Positions 8,017 to 15,851 of a DNA stretch of 64,000 nucleotides are shown here, piece after piece. Source of the DNA: Arcicella sp043769985. GTDB taxonomy: Bacteria > Bacteroidota > Bacteroidia > Cytophagales > Spirosomataceae. The position numbers and the translations under genes are program-made. The stretch covers positions 1-64,000 of the forward strand of contig JAYVIV010000136.1 of the NCBI GenBank assembly GCA_043769985.1. The letters are read 5' to 3'. The notes under the pieces were generated by a model, which saw nothing but the letters and a program-made list of their open reading frames with translations, had not been told where the DNA came from and did not search any database. The stretch's first letter is position 1; each line of letters begins with the position of its first letter.

Positions 8017-8871
8017 CAACAAAATAAAAAATAGATTCAAGCAAACAGAACCAAGCATATTTAACCGCATTGTGTGGTGAAAATCGGCTTGGTTTTCGTT
8101 TTTAAGCACTTTCAAAAACCATAAATTAAAGTAAATTAATACGGGAGACATCACTAAAAGGTAAACGGCAAAAGCGGGAAAATGATAGATTTGAACGCCT
8201 TGAAAATAGAAGAAAAATTCAATCGTAACAAGCAGAAAAATGCTCGCTGTGAATACGAAAGTCCCTTTAATTCCCAACAATCTACTCATCGTCATATCGC
8301 CTCTACGGGCATCTTCTTCGTGCTGATAAATCTGGGTCATGGGATAGAATCCTAAGAGATTTAGACTACTTAAAATGGCTGGAAAAAGATATTTATTTTG
8401 CAAAATTTCGCTCAATGAAATCTTATCAACGGCTTGAATAACAGTTAAATACGTGAATGCTCCTTGAAAAATACCCACCGTTAGCCAACTAATAATTGGG
8501 TATTTTTTTAACCGTATTTTATCGTTGGAATATGCTTTTGAAATGGAACTATAAATAATTAAAGCCACGCTTAAAATCCAACCTCCCAGGAAGTATGCTA
8601 CGACGATTGCCACAATATCCAAAATCCATGAAACATAGAATAGTTCAATATTGACAGGGGGAGGGTTTTCAAGCCCACCGATAGGACCTTCATCTTTATC
8701 AAAATAGCTATTATAGGCATTTGAGGCAGGATAAATCAGTAAATGCAATATTACAAAAAGCCCTGCCGTAATGACCCAATCAGGATTTTGAGATTGACTA
8801 ACCGCAAACCAGAAAACTGGCATCAGGAATAATGAAAAGGGTATGCGTAGATGGAGGATAATGTTCTTCAT
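8005..8871 (-). CDS. UbiA-family membrane prenyltransferase
   Basis: The 288-residue integral membrane protein has about eight hydrophobic segments. The Asp-rich NSYFDKDEGPIGG loop (about residues 53-65) is the first magnesium/prenyl-diphosphate motif of UbiA enzymes. The second motif may be the region YQHEEDARRGDMTM (about 183-196). UbiA enzymes prenylate quinone, heme or other lipid acceptors. The acceptor here is not evident because no quinone or carotenoid genes are adjacent. Confidence 0.85.
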   Translation of the reverse strand: MKNIILHLRIPFSLFLMPVFWFAVSQSQNPDWVITAGLFVILHLLIYPASNAYNSYFDKDEGPIGGLENPPPVNIELFYVSWILDIVAIVVAYFLGGWILSVALIIYSSISKAYSNDKIRLKKYPIISWLTVGIFQGAFTYLTVIQAVDKISLSEILQNKYLFPAILSSLNLLGFYPMTQIYQHEEDARRGDMTMSRLLGIKGTFVFTASIFLLVTIEFFFYFQGVQIYHFPAFAVYLLVMSPVLIYFNLWFLKVLKNENQADFHHTMRLNMLGSVCLNLFFILLLLG

Positions 8872-8911
8872 TTTGTTAAATTAGGGTTGGTTATTTTGTC
8901 TGGGCGACCCC

Positions 8912-9019
8912 GTCTGAATTAGGATTCATTGGATTATAGGATTTTTAAGATTATTGACTTCAATAATTTCGACAAATTAATCTAAAAAATCCATTAATCT
9001 GACGAATCCAAATTCAGAC
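8912..9019. repeat. GTCTGAATT-family intergenic palindrome, overlapping the helicase stop codon
   Basis: The arms begin GTCTGAATT and end AATTCAGAC (8912 and 9019), with inner words GGATTCATTGGATTA and TAATCTGACGAATCC. Further copies lie at 18978-19064, 25331-25425 and 32430-32530. The right end provides the TGA stop of the helicase gene (the GTC TGA of its last two codons). A CTGGGCGACCCCGT word at about 8900-8913, also found inside the helicase gene, abuts the left arm. Confidence 0.85.
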
Positions 9020-12000
9020 AGGTTTCTTCCAAAAATTACGACTAAAAATTCTTTCAAATTTCCACCCTTTCGCTCGTAAACCCGCAGGAATGTAGGCGAA
9101 TGTTTCCTTCGGAGAAAGGTGTTCGTAATATAAATCATCATCCGTTAAGATTAATGATTCATAGTTTTTACTGTTTTTTACAGTTATGTCTGCAAATGGT
9201 AACTCTTTGATATACGAGCCATGGTCAGACTGTGCGCCCCAGTGTTCCCCACCGACCACTCCATTAATTAATTGCTCCTTCAATAACCACTCTGCCTGAT
9301 AATTTTCTGAGCGGTGGGCTTGTGGTTTATAATTTCCTTCTGATACTTTTAGGGCATATTCCAAATAGCTTTTCAGTAATCTTGGACCTTCATTTTGTGC
9401 TTCTTCCACTCGTAATTGATTCGGCAAAATACTACTGATAATATATATTTTTTCTCTGGCACGGGTAATGGCCACATTCAAGCGATTTTCACCTCCTTGT
9501 CCATTCAAAGAACCAAATTGCATTGCCATTTTGCCTTTTGCATCGGGAGCATATCCGATGGAAAAGATGATAATATCTCGTTCATCGCCTTGCACATTTT
9601 CTATGTTTTTTACGAACAGCCCCCTAACCCCCGAAGGGGGAACTTGCTCGTCCGATTTGGACGTTAATTTTGTGTCGAAAGTTCCCCCTTCGGGGGTTAG
9701 GGGGCTGAGTAAATCTTGAATCAAACCTTGTTGTTTGAAGTTAAAAGTAACAATTCCGATTGATTTTTCGGGAGATGTTTGATGAATATTTTTCACTAAA
9801 TCAATGACCCTTTCTGCCTCAATTTGATTGGTGCTATTTTCCCAAATTCCATCCACTTTAAAATACTGAATAGCGGGTTTTTGAAGATTAATCTCTTGAA
9901 AATCAGGCAATAACGATAAAGTATTTTTATAAAAATATTGATTAGAAAAATCAATTAGGTCTAAAGATTTGCTTCGATAATGACCTCGCAGTTGCGTTTG
10001 CGGTAAATATTGACAAGCTAAATCCAAGAGCGAATCTACTTCTAATTCAGGGTTGTCATCCGCATCGTTTTCAAACCTAACTCTGTACAAATCACTGGGT
10101 TGCAATTGTTTGGAATCACCCGCAATGACCACTTGCTTACCCCTGTATAATGCAGGAATACCTTGTTCAGCAAAACATTGTGAGGCTTCATCGAAAATGA
10201 CCAAATCGAAAATACCCGAAGCGTCGGTAGCCCCCTGCCCCCCTTCAAGGGGGCAAAGTGGAAAAATCGCAGAAACTGTTTCGGGAGAAGCCAACCAACA
10301 GGGAACAAGTTTAAACAATTCTTCCGAATATTCAGTAATTAATTTCCGAACTGACCACAATTTACGTTTTTTACCAACTTGATGCTTCAAATCACGATAA
10401 GTTATGGTATTTTGAAGTCGATTTTTTTCTAAATTTTGATACGTTAATTCTCGGAGTTTCAACAATAAAATCTCTTGACTTAGGGTTTGTTTTTTCTGAA
10501 CTGAATCCTGCAAATCAATTTCTAACTGATTCATTTTCAAAGAACTAACGCTTCTTAGAATTGGATATTTTTCTTCAATATTTTCAATCCAAGCTAATTT
10601 TAAACTGTTCATAAAATGGTCGGTGGGGACACTGACCATTACGGACAGAAGTCTTTTTTCAGGTAAAAACAATTCAATCATCGACCATTCTGTACGACTA
10701 AAAGATGCCCTCAATGAATCAGATTCTTGCATTAAATCGAAGTTTTCTTTTAGGTAAGAATTAATGTTTGATAAATCTCCCGTGGCTTGTCTGGGCGACC
10801 CCGTGTTCACAAGTCCACACGCAAGAATATCTATTTGATTTTTAGATAAATAATTATTCCAAACTGCCTGAATATCAATTAATTGCTGTGATTGTTGAAT
10901 TAAGAAATTGATTTGTTTTTGGAAATCGTTCCATGTTGTTGTTCCCGTTGTTGTCTGTGTCTTCACAGACAACCCCATAGTCGTCTGTGAAGACACAGAC
11001 AACAACGGGTATGACGGCAATATTTTCGTCAACGGTTTCCATATTTTATTCGCTTTTTCGGCTTGATATAATTGTTGAAAATTACGTTCAAACCAACGAT
11101 ATCCTTTACGTAGCCATATTGGATCTTCATTCCTATCCAATTCGCCAAATAAAAATCCCCATTCATTCCACCATTTTTCTAAGCCAATACGATTTTGGAT
11201 TCTTTGTTGTAATTTCTGTAAATCTTCCAACGAAAGACTTAAGCCATTCGCCCTCGTAACATTCTGAATATTAGCTTTTTGATTTGAAAAAAAACGCCAA
11301 ACTAATCCACCAATAACATTCGACTTTGTGTCAATTGCTTCGTTTAACTTTGACAGAAAAGGTAATAAATGGGAACTTGGTAAGGTAATTTCAATCCCTT
11401 GACCGGCAAAAAATTGAGCCACTTGTGCTTCTAATTCACCAATTTTTGTAGTATTGAGTTTAATCTTTTCTTGAATATTTCTACTAAAAACCTGATAAAT
11501 TTTCTCATTTCCAATTAATGATAACAAATTCTGAAAACGTTCTTTTTCCCCTGAAATCTTTTCCAATTCTTGAAAATTTAAGATGTTTTTCAGAATTTCT
11601 GATGATTCATTTTCAAGGTTTTGTACAAAATCGTGTACTTCTTGAACAACTTTCAAAATCTGTGAAATTTCTGAATATTGACGGTTTTGAAAAGAGAGGC
11701 GAGATTGCCAAAAAGAAGCCTCTGTGACTTGTCTGGGGGATTCCGTGTTCACCAATCCACTTTTTAATTTATTTTCATAAACGCAATATCTTTCAAATTT
11801 CTTCGAAAAATCATTTATCTCATTGAATTTGAAGTGTTTATAATCTTCTTTCAAATTCAAAAAAGGTTGATTTGGCGAACTTGTTAAGTATAATTCTTTT
11901 ACGGAAACACCGCATACTGAAACATCAAAAAGGGCATCTTTGAACTCTTGTAAAGTATCAGAAATTTTATCAATTTGACGGCTTTCTTGGGTAAAATTTC

Positions 12001-13303
12001 GTTCCAAAAAAATTGCATCAAGGCTCTGATTTTTCTTTTGATAATCTTCGATTTGTTCAATTTGATTCAAAATCTGAGCGTACAAAGTTTTACGGTCATT
12101 CTTGAAGTCATGTACATTGCCTACAAACGGTCGCATTCCTGCTCGTGTGAGGCGTTCCTGCACAACATCGAGGGCGGCTCGTTTTTGAGAAACGACCAAA
12201 ACTTTTTTACCACGAGCCGTAAAATCCGCAATAAGATTACAAATTAATTGAGATTTCCCCGTCCCAGGCGGTCCTTGAACTACCATCGAAGCTCCCGCTT
12301 TTATTTGTTGCAAAGCCAATTCTTGAGAAGCATCAACGGCAAAAGGGGTTAGGAGGTTTTCTTCACGGGGTTTAGGGATTGGGGGATTTAGGGGTTGGGG
12401 ATTGGGGAAAAGGGACTCTAATCCCTCTTTCTCAAATTTTCTATCAATATTTTCTAAGTTTTCTACGCTGTCTTCCGTCTTCTTTTCTCCTTTTTCCTTA
12501 CTGCTTTCCTCCAATAACTCCTCATAATCAGGCACTAAAAATGATCCTGCCTGTGGAAAAATTCCTAAGACTGCTTGGGGGTATAATTTTAATTCTCCAT
12601 TGTTTTCAGAAAGGTCTAAATCTGATTTTAATTGTTTCTCAAAATGTTGTAACCCATTGACAAAAATCTCTTTATTGAAATCAATTTTTAAAGAAGAATC
12701 TTTCAAAAATTCGTATAATTGTGTTCTAAATTCAAGCGAATCTTTTGAAAAATCTTCAAAACTATGTTCTAAAAATTCATCCGAAATTTGGAGTTGATTG
12801 AAGTGTGAATAAGCTAAAAGGAAACTACGATTGAGAATAGCCCCCTGACCCCCAGAGGGGGAAGTAAAAACGTACTCGGAAACTCCCCCTCTGGGGGTTA
12901 GGGTGGCTATCGTTACAGGAAAAAATAATAAAGGACAACGCACAACCGTTCCGTCCGAAAACTTGCCTTTAATGATGGGATAACCCACATATAAATCTTC
13001 CGAACCACGTTCCTCTTCAATAAATTTTTCAGTCCTTGAAATCTTGCGTAAATACTTACTTACTTGATTTACTCGCTCATATCGTGGGTCGTGAATTTCA
13101 CAAAGAGAAATAGCATTTTTTTGAGCGATTAATTGCTCTATGATGTTAAATGAAGGTTTATTTTGTAAAAAATCAAGCTCGTGAATATCTAAAAACTGTT
13201 CAGCAGAGAGGTTTAATAACAACAAAGATTTATTCCTTGAGGTTAGATTGGTTAGTCTTTTTTGATATGATTTTAGGATTTTTTGTAATTTATTCTCTTG
13301 CAT
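9014..13303 (-). CDS. Large DUF4011/UPF1-like SF1 helicase with several in-frame repeat insertions
   Basis: I start at the ATG at 13303 (MQENKLQKILKSYQKRL); 12 upstream codons are open but hydrophobic and unlike the family. The protein has 1429 residues. An N-terminal DUF4011-like part (LTNLTSRNKSLLLLNL) is followed by Walker A GPPGTGKS near residue 345, DEASQ Walker B near 1036 and helicase motif VI NRLNVAITRAREKI near 1275. The C-terminal residues (QAEWLLKEQL to KGWKFERIFSRNFW) resemble an MTES-type nuclease fold found at the end of such helicases. At least five segments encode translated palindromes (see separate entries). The last residues KKPV and the stop come from a repeat. Related proteins act in defence or DNA repair; the role here is unknown. 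Confidence 0.85.
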   Translation of the reverse strand: MQENKLQKILKSYQKRLTNLTSRNKSLLLLNLSAEQFLDIHELDFLQNKPSFNIIEQLIAQKNAISLCEIHDPRYERVNQVSKYLRKISRTEKFIEEERGSEDLYVGYPIIKGKFSDGTVVRCPLLFFPVTIATLTPRGGVSEYVFTSPSGGQGAILNRSFLLAYSHFNQLQISDEFLEHSFEDFSKDSLEFRTQLYEFLKDSSLKIDFNKEIFVNGLQHFEKQLKSDLDLSENNGELKLYPQAVLGIFPQAGSFLVPDYEELLEESSKEKGEKKTEDSVENLENIDRKFEKEGLESLFPNPQPLNPPIPKPREENLLTPFAVDASQELALQQIKAGASMVVQGPPGTGKSQLICNLIADFTARGKKVLVVSQKRAALDVVQERLTRAGMRPFVGNVHDFKNDRKTLYAQILNQIEQIEDYQKKNQSLDAIFLERNFTQESRQIDKISDTLQEFKDALFDVSVCGVSVKELYLTSSPNQPFLNLKEDYKHFKFNEINDFSKKFERYCVYENKLKSGLVNTESPRQVTEASFWQSRLSFQNRQYSEISQILKVVQEVHDFVQNLENESSEILKNILNFQELEKISGEKERFQNLLSLIGNEKIYQVFSRNIQEKIKLNTTKIGELEAQVAQFFAGQGIEITLPSSHLLPFLSKLNEAIDTKSNVIGGLVWRFFSNQKANIQNVTRANGLSLSLEDLQKLQQRIQNRIGLEKWWNEWGFLFGELDRNEDPIWLRKGYRWFERNFQQLYQAEKANKIWKPLTKILPSYPLLSVSSQTTMGLSVKTQTTTGTTTWNDFQKQINFLIQQSQQLIDIQAVWNNYLSKNQIDILACGLVNTGSPRQATGDLSNINSYLKENFDLMQESDSLRASFSRTEWSMIELFLPEKRLLSVMVSVPTDHFMNSLKLAWIENIEEKYPILRSVSSLKMNQLEIDLQDSVQKKQTLSQEILLLKLRELTYQNLEKNRLQNTITYRDLKHQVGKKRKLWSVRKLITEYSEELFKLVPCWLASPETVSAIFPLCPLEGGQGATDASGIFDLVIFDEASQCFAEQGIPALYRGKQVVIAGDSKQLQPSDLYRVRFENDADDNPELEVDSLLDLACQYLPQTQLRGHYRSKSLDLIDFSNQYFYKNTLSLLPDFQEINLQKPAIQYFKVDGIWENSTNQIEAERVIDLVKNIHQTSPEKSIGIVTFNFKQQGLIQDLLSPLTPEGGTFDTKLTSKSDEQVPPSGVRGLFVKNIENVQGDERDIIIFSIGYAPDAKGKMAMQFGSLNGQGGENRLNVAITRAREKIYIISSILPNQLRVEEAQNEGPRLLKSYLEYALKVSEGNYKPQAHRSENYQAEWLLKEQLINGVVGGEHWGAQSDHGSYIKELPFADITVKNSKNYESLILTDDDLYYEHLSPKETFAYIPAGLRAKGWKFERIFSRNFWKKPV
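9220..9258. repeat. GGTCGGTGGGGA-type word inside the helicase gene
   Basis: On the minus strand it reads GTGGTCGGTGGGGAACACTG, with TGACCATGG following. The same word is seen at 10617-10638 in this gene and at 29751-29776 between genes. It is translated as NGVVGGEHWGAQSDHGS in the C-terminal domain. Short and imperfect, so only a probable repeat. Confidence 0.45.
9617..9707. repeat. 91-bp in-frame palindromic element with 27-bp perfect arms, inside the helicase gene
   Basis: Arms at 9617-9643 and 9681-9707 are exactly complementary. Each arm contains its own small dyad CCCCCGAAGGGGG. The loop is 37 nt. It is translated in the helicase as two peptide arms (PLTPEGGT and VPPSGVRG) at about residues 1199-1229, between motif-bearing segments. 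Similar arms occur at 12837-12910 and 27166-27273. Confidence 0.9.
10228..10260. repeat. Single-arm copy of the CCCCCT element inside the helicase gene
   Basis: TAGCCCCCTGCCCCCCTTCA and the following GGGGGCAAAG form one arm-like hairpin of the same type as 9617-9707, without a second arm. It is translated as FPLCPLEGGQGAT at about residues 1014-1025, shortly before the Walker B motif. Confidence 0.65.
10617..10638. repeat. TGGTCGGTGGGGACACTGACCA word in the helicase gene
   Basis: TGGTC and GACCA flank GGTGGGGACACT, a short imperfect palindrome translated as MVSVPTDHF. The same TGGTCGGTG-GGACAC word occurs between genes at 29751-29776. Confidence 0.5.
10783..10817. repeat. CTTGTCTGGGCGACCCCGTG repeat, copy 1, inside the helicase gene
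   Basis: The segment runs CTTGTCTGGGCGACCCCGTG then TTCACAAGTCC; CTTGT and ACAAG form the ends. It is translated as CGLVNTGSPRQATG. A second copy is at 11726-11760 and a fragment abuts the intergenic palindrome at 8912. Confidence 0.75.
10944..11009. repeat. 66-bp palindrome with 27-bp perfect arms inside the helicase gene
   Basis: Arms 10944-10970 and 10983-11009 are exact complements, with a 12-nt loop. Each arm contains the smaller dyad GTCTGTG-TCTT-CACAGAC. It is translated without a stop as a Ser/Thr/Gln-rich peptide (SSQTTMGLSVKTQTTTG) near residues 765-786. It is unrelated in sequence to the CCCCCT-type elements in the same gene. Confidence 0.9.
11726..11760. repeat. CTTGTCTGGG repeat, copy 2, inside the helicase gene
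   Basis: GACTTGTCTGGGGGATTCCG with GTGTTCACCAATCC matches the copy at 10783-10817 at most positions. It is translated as SGLVNTESPRQVTE, nearly the same peptide as copy 1 (CGLVNTGSPRQATG), about 310 residues away. Confidence 0.75.
12837..12910. repeat. 74-bp in-frame palindromic element inside the helicase gene (N-terminal part)
   Basis: Arms of 29 nt (12837-12865 and 12882-12910) pair with few mismatches around CCCCCAGAGGGGG cores. It is translated as TLTPRGGVSEYVFTSPSGGQ at about residues 131-155. The second arm is read in a different codon phase from the corresponding arm at 9617-9707, yet both are stop-free. Confidence 0.88.
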
Positions 13304-13334
13304 TTTTTTTGTTAATATCTGCGAAAGTAATAAC

Positions 13335-13428
13335 AGCAAAGTCGCTATGACGCTAAGATAAGTATGACTATGGTAATTATTTCATTCACTTAAATTTTTT
13401 AAAATCTTAGCATCCTTGTAGCTTTGTA
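13335..13428. repeat. CGCTAAGA-family imperfect intergenic palindrome
   Basis: GCAAAGTCGCTATGACGCTA (from 13335) pairs imperfectly with TAGCATCCTTGTAGCTTTG (to about 13426). It lies between the helicase start and the end of the membrane glycosyltransferase gene. Similar words occur at 22745-22811 and 23254-23398. Confidence 0.6.
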
Positions 13429-13443
13429 GTATCACAATTTATT

Positions 13444-14877
13444 TCACAAGCCTAAACTCTTATTTACATACCACTGAATTTCGTCGTTATCACCATAATA
13501 TAGCCAATTCCAAGCAATTACGGCACTTTCTACTGAGAAATAAAAGATTGTCAGTACCGCAAAAAGCGTTAAATTTAAAGCTAAATATTTCAATAAATCA
13601 GGCTTATCCCTCTTAATAAAACTTAATCCCGTTGCCAGTAATAAAACGATTGGATAAAAAACGTGTGCTAATAATCTTGTGTGCATGAAAGCCCAGTCGT
13701 TATACTTTATCAACCCCGTAAACATAATAGCAAAACTTCCCAAAAGCAAAATTAAACAAGTGGCTCGAAAAATTTTTTCCCAAAAAATTATAGTTCCATA
13801 TTGTTGCCTCCAAGTAAAAAACAACAACATAAATCCTTGTCTAATTAATAAAGCTAATCCAATGATAATCAGCATTGTAGGCAATATTCCTAAGATAAAA
13901 AAGATACTTCCAATATATCGAAAACCTGAATAGTTTCCGAATGTTAAATTATTTTCAAAATATTGGTGTTTATACCAAAAAGTTCCGTACATCAACAAAG
14001 GTGCTGAATGAATACTTGGATTTCGAGAGGATAAATTGGGGTCTTTGATAAGCGTGAAAATATTAATATTGTAATAACTCTGAGGTCCAATGTAAAAAAT
14101 GGCATTGCTCGCCAGTGGAAAAATATCAAGATTATGCACAAAAATTTTATGTTGCTGCCATCTATAATTTTCTACGAATTTATAGGTGCCTGAAAACCCA
14201 ATTATCGCTCCACACAAAATCATCGTAGAGGTCATTTTCCAGAATGGCTTTCGGAAGTTTACTAAGAAAATTATTAACAAAACTACTGGTATAAAAGGAA
14301 TAAAAGTAGATTTCGTTAAAAGAGCTAACCCTGCTGATAGTGAGAGAATTACAACATTTTTTAGCGTCTGGTCTCTCAAATATTTAATGAGATTATAAAA
14401 AAACCACGTCCCCATCAAGACAGAAAGTGTATCGTTTGAAACGAATAATGAATAGATGAGATATGTTCCCAAAAAGGTGGCTAAAAGGAAACTTAAATTC
14501 CGAATCTCCACATCTTTAATCGTCATTTTTACTAATTTTGACATTAACCACAAGTTCAAACAAGACGTGATTAACCCATAAAATTCAACCATTTTCAATC
14601 CTCCAATTACATAAAAAGGAAGAGATGTCAAATAGTATAAGGGAGGATGACAGGCTAAAAAAAGTTCATTTGTACGGGGCAAACGATGGTTTTTAATTAT
14701 GAAATCCAATACTTCATAGTGTGCATCAGCACCTTGAGGATTCATGACAATAAATACTAAGACCCGAAGTATAATTCCAAGCCAAAGGATTTTATTCAGT
14801 GAAGTCTCTTTACTGAAAAAGTTAGCTATTTCATTAAGCATTTTTGATATTTTTAGATTAAAGACGCTCAAATTCAA
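13444..14877 (-). CDS. Polytopic membrane glycosyltransferase-like protein (GT39/GT-C type)
   Basis: The protein has up to 477 residues with about ten hydrophobic segments. The first extracellular loop contains NPQGADAHYEVLDFI and LACHPPLYY, the acidic and 'HPPLYY' features of GT-C transferases that use polyprenyl-phosphate sugars. ATGs at 14877 and 14841 are both possible starts. A GT2 gene lies divergently upstream, and polyprenyl-phosphate sugar made by such a GT2 enzyme is the usual donor. The acceptor is unknown. Confidence 0.75.
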   Translation of the reverse strand: MNLSVFNLKISKMLNEIANFFSKETSLNKILWLGIILRVLVFIVMNPQGADAHYEVLDFIIKNHRLPRTNELFLACHPPLYYLTSLPFYVIGGLKMVEFYGLITSCLNLWLMSKLVKMTIKDVEIRNLSFLLATFLGTYLIYSLFVSNDTLSVLMGTWFFYNLIKYLRDQTLKNVVILSLSAGLALLTKSTFIPFIPVVLLIIFLVNFRKPFWKMTSTMILCGAIIGFSGTYKFVENYRWQQHKIFVHNLDIFPLASNAIFYIGPQSYYNINIFTLIKDPNLSSRNPSIHSAPLLMYGTFWYKHQYFENNLTFGNYSGFRYIGSIFFILGILPTMLIIIGLALLIRQGFMLLFFTWRQQYGTIIFWEKIFRATCLILLLGSFAIMFTGLIKYNDWAFMHTRLLAHVFYPIVLLLATGLSFIKRDKPDLLKYLALNLTLFAVLTIFYFSVESAVIAWNWLYYGDNDEIQWYVNKSLGL

Positions 14878-14981
14878 TGGAATTCAGAATCTTTTCGTTA
14901 GGAAACTACTCTGGTATTCATTTTGTAAAGAACTTTGTATGAATTACCTTAAATAAAACCTTTAAAAAATCCGTTCCATAG

Positions 14982-15716
14982 ATGTATAAAAACAAAAAAG
15001 TTATCGTTGTAATGCCTGCGTATAAGGCTGCCCTCACGCTCGAAAAGACTTATCGAGAAATTCCATTCGACCTTGTTGATGATGTAATTTTGGTTGACGA
15101 CCATAGTCCCGACAACACTTCTGAGGTTGCTAAATCTCTGGGAATCAAGCATATTATTCGTCACGATAAAAATAAAGGCTACGGCGGAAATCAGAAAACT
15201 TGTTATACCAAAGCCCTTGAATTGGGTGCTGATATTGTAATTATGGTTCATCCCGATTATCAATATACTCCCCTCCTATTGCCCGCCATGATTACGATTA
15301 TTGGCAATGAGCTTTATCCAGTTGTTTTTGGTTCAAGAATTTTAGGAAAAGGAGCTTTGAAAGGTGGAATGCCCATGTATAAATATATCGCAAACCGTTT
15401 TTTAACGCTTTTTCAAAATATTATGCTATCCCAAAAACTCTCTGAATATCACACAGGCTACCGAGCATTTTCAAGAGAAGTTTTAGAAAAAGTACCGTTT
15501 CATAAATGTGATGATGATTTTGTGTTCGATAATGAAATGATTGCCCAAATTTTTTGGCAAGGCTTTGAAATTGGGGAAGTTACGTGTCCGACCAAATATT
15601 TTGATGAAGCATCTTCCATCAATTTTGCCCGTAGTTCAAAGTATGGTTTAGGTGTTTTGCGTGTTTCGATGCGTTATCGTTTGGCGAAATGGGGAATTAG
15701 CTGGAGATTGTTATAG
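14982..15716 (+). CDS. GT2-family glycosyltransferase (polyprenyl-phosphate sugar synthase-like)
   Basis: The 244-residue GT-A enzyme has the N-terminal VVMPAYKAALTLEKT motif, an acidic VDDHSPDNT loop, a DKNKGYGGNQKT donor-loop and a metal-site HPDYQYTP. There is no membrane tail. Soluble members of this type transfer glucose or mannose to dolichyl/undecaprenyl phosphate or build glycans. It is transcribed away from a GT-C membrane transferase gene, consistent with a donor-maker and donor-user pair (inference). Confidence 0.88.
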   Translation: MYKNKKVIVVMPAYKAALTLEKTYREIPFDLVDDVILVDDHSPDNTSEVAKSLGIKHIIRHDKNKGYGGNQKTCYTKALELGADIVIMVHPDYQYTPLLLPAMITIIGNELYPVVFGSRILGKGALKGGMPMYKYIANRFLTLFQNIMLSQKLSEYHTGYRAFSREVLEKVPFHKCDDDFVFDNEMIAQIFWQGFEIGEVTCPTKYFDEASSINFARSSKYGLGVLRVSMRYRLAKWGISWRLL

Positions 15717-15728
15717 AGGTTTTTGTAA

Positions 15729-15838
15729 TTAATTTTCAATATTCAATGTTCAATTAGAAATGTTCAAGTCTTTCAGTGTAATCACTTGAACATTCGTCAT
15801 TGAAATTTGAACACGGAACGCCGCCCGATTGAAAATTA
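15729..15838. repeat. TTCAATGTTCAA-word imperfect palindrome
   Basis: An 11-bp perfect stem AATGTTCAAGT/ACTTGAACATT (15759-15769, 15784-15794) sits inside a wider region bounded by TAATTTTCAAT and ATTGAAAATTA. The interior contains CGGAACGCCGCCCG, a G+C-rich patch unlike the surroundings. Confidence 0.6.
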
Positions 15839-15851
15839 AACCTTTTTTAAC

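Noticed and set aside
8912..9019. Terminal inverted repeats of an insertion sequence
   Set aside because: The two arms enclose only about 65 bp without any ORF; no transposase and no target duplication could be identified.
9416..9719. Open frames on the plus strand opposite the helicase palindrome
   Set aside because: They arise because the palindrome arms are stop-free in several frames on both strands; codon use and length do not support genes.
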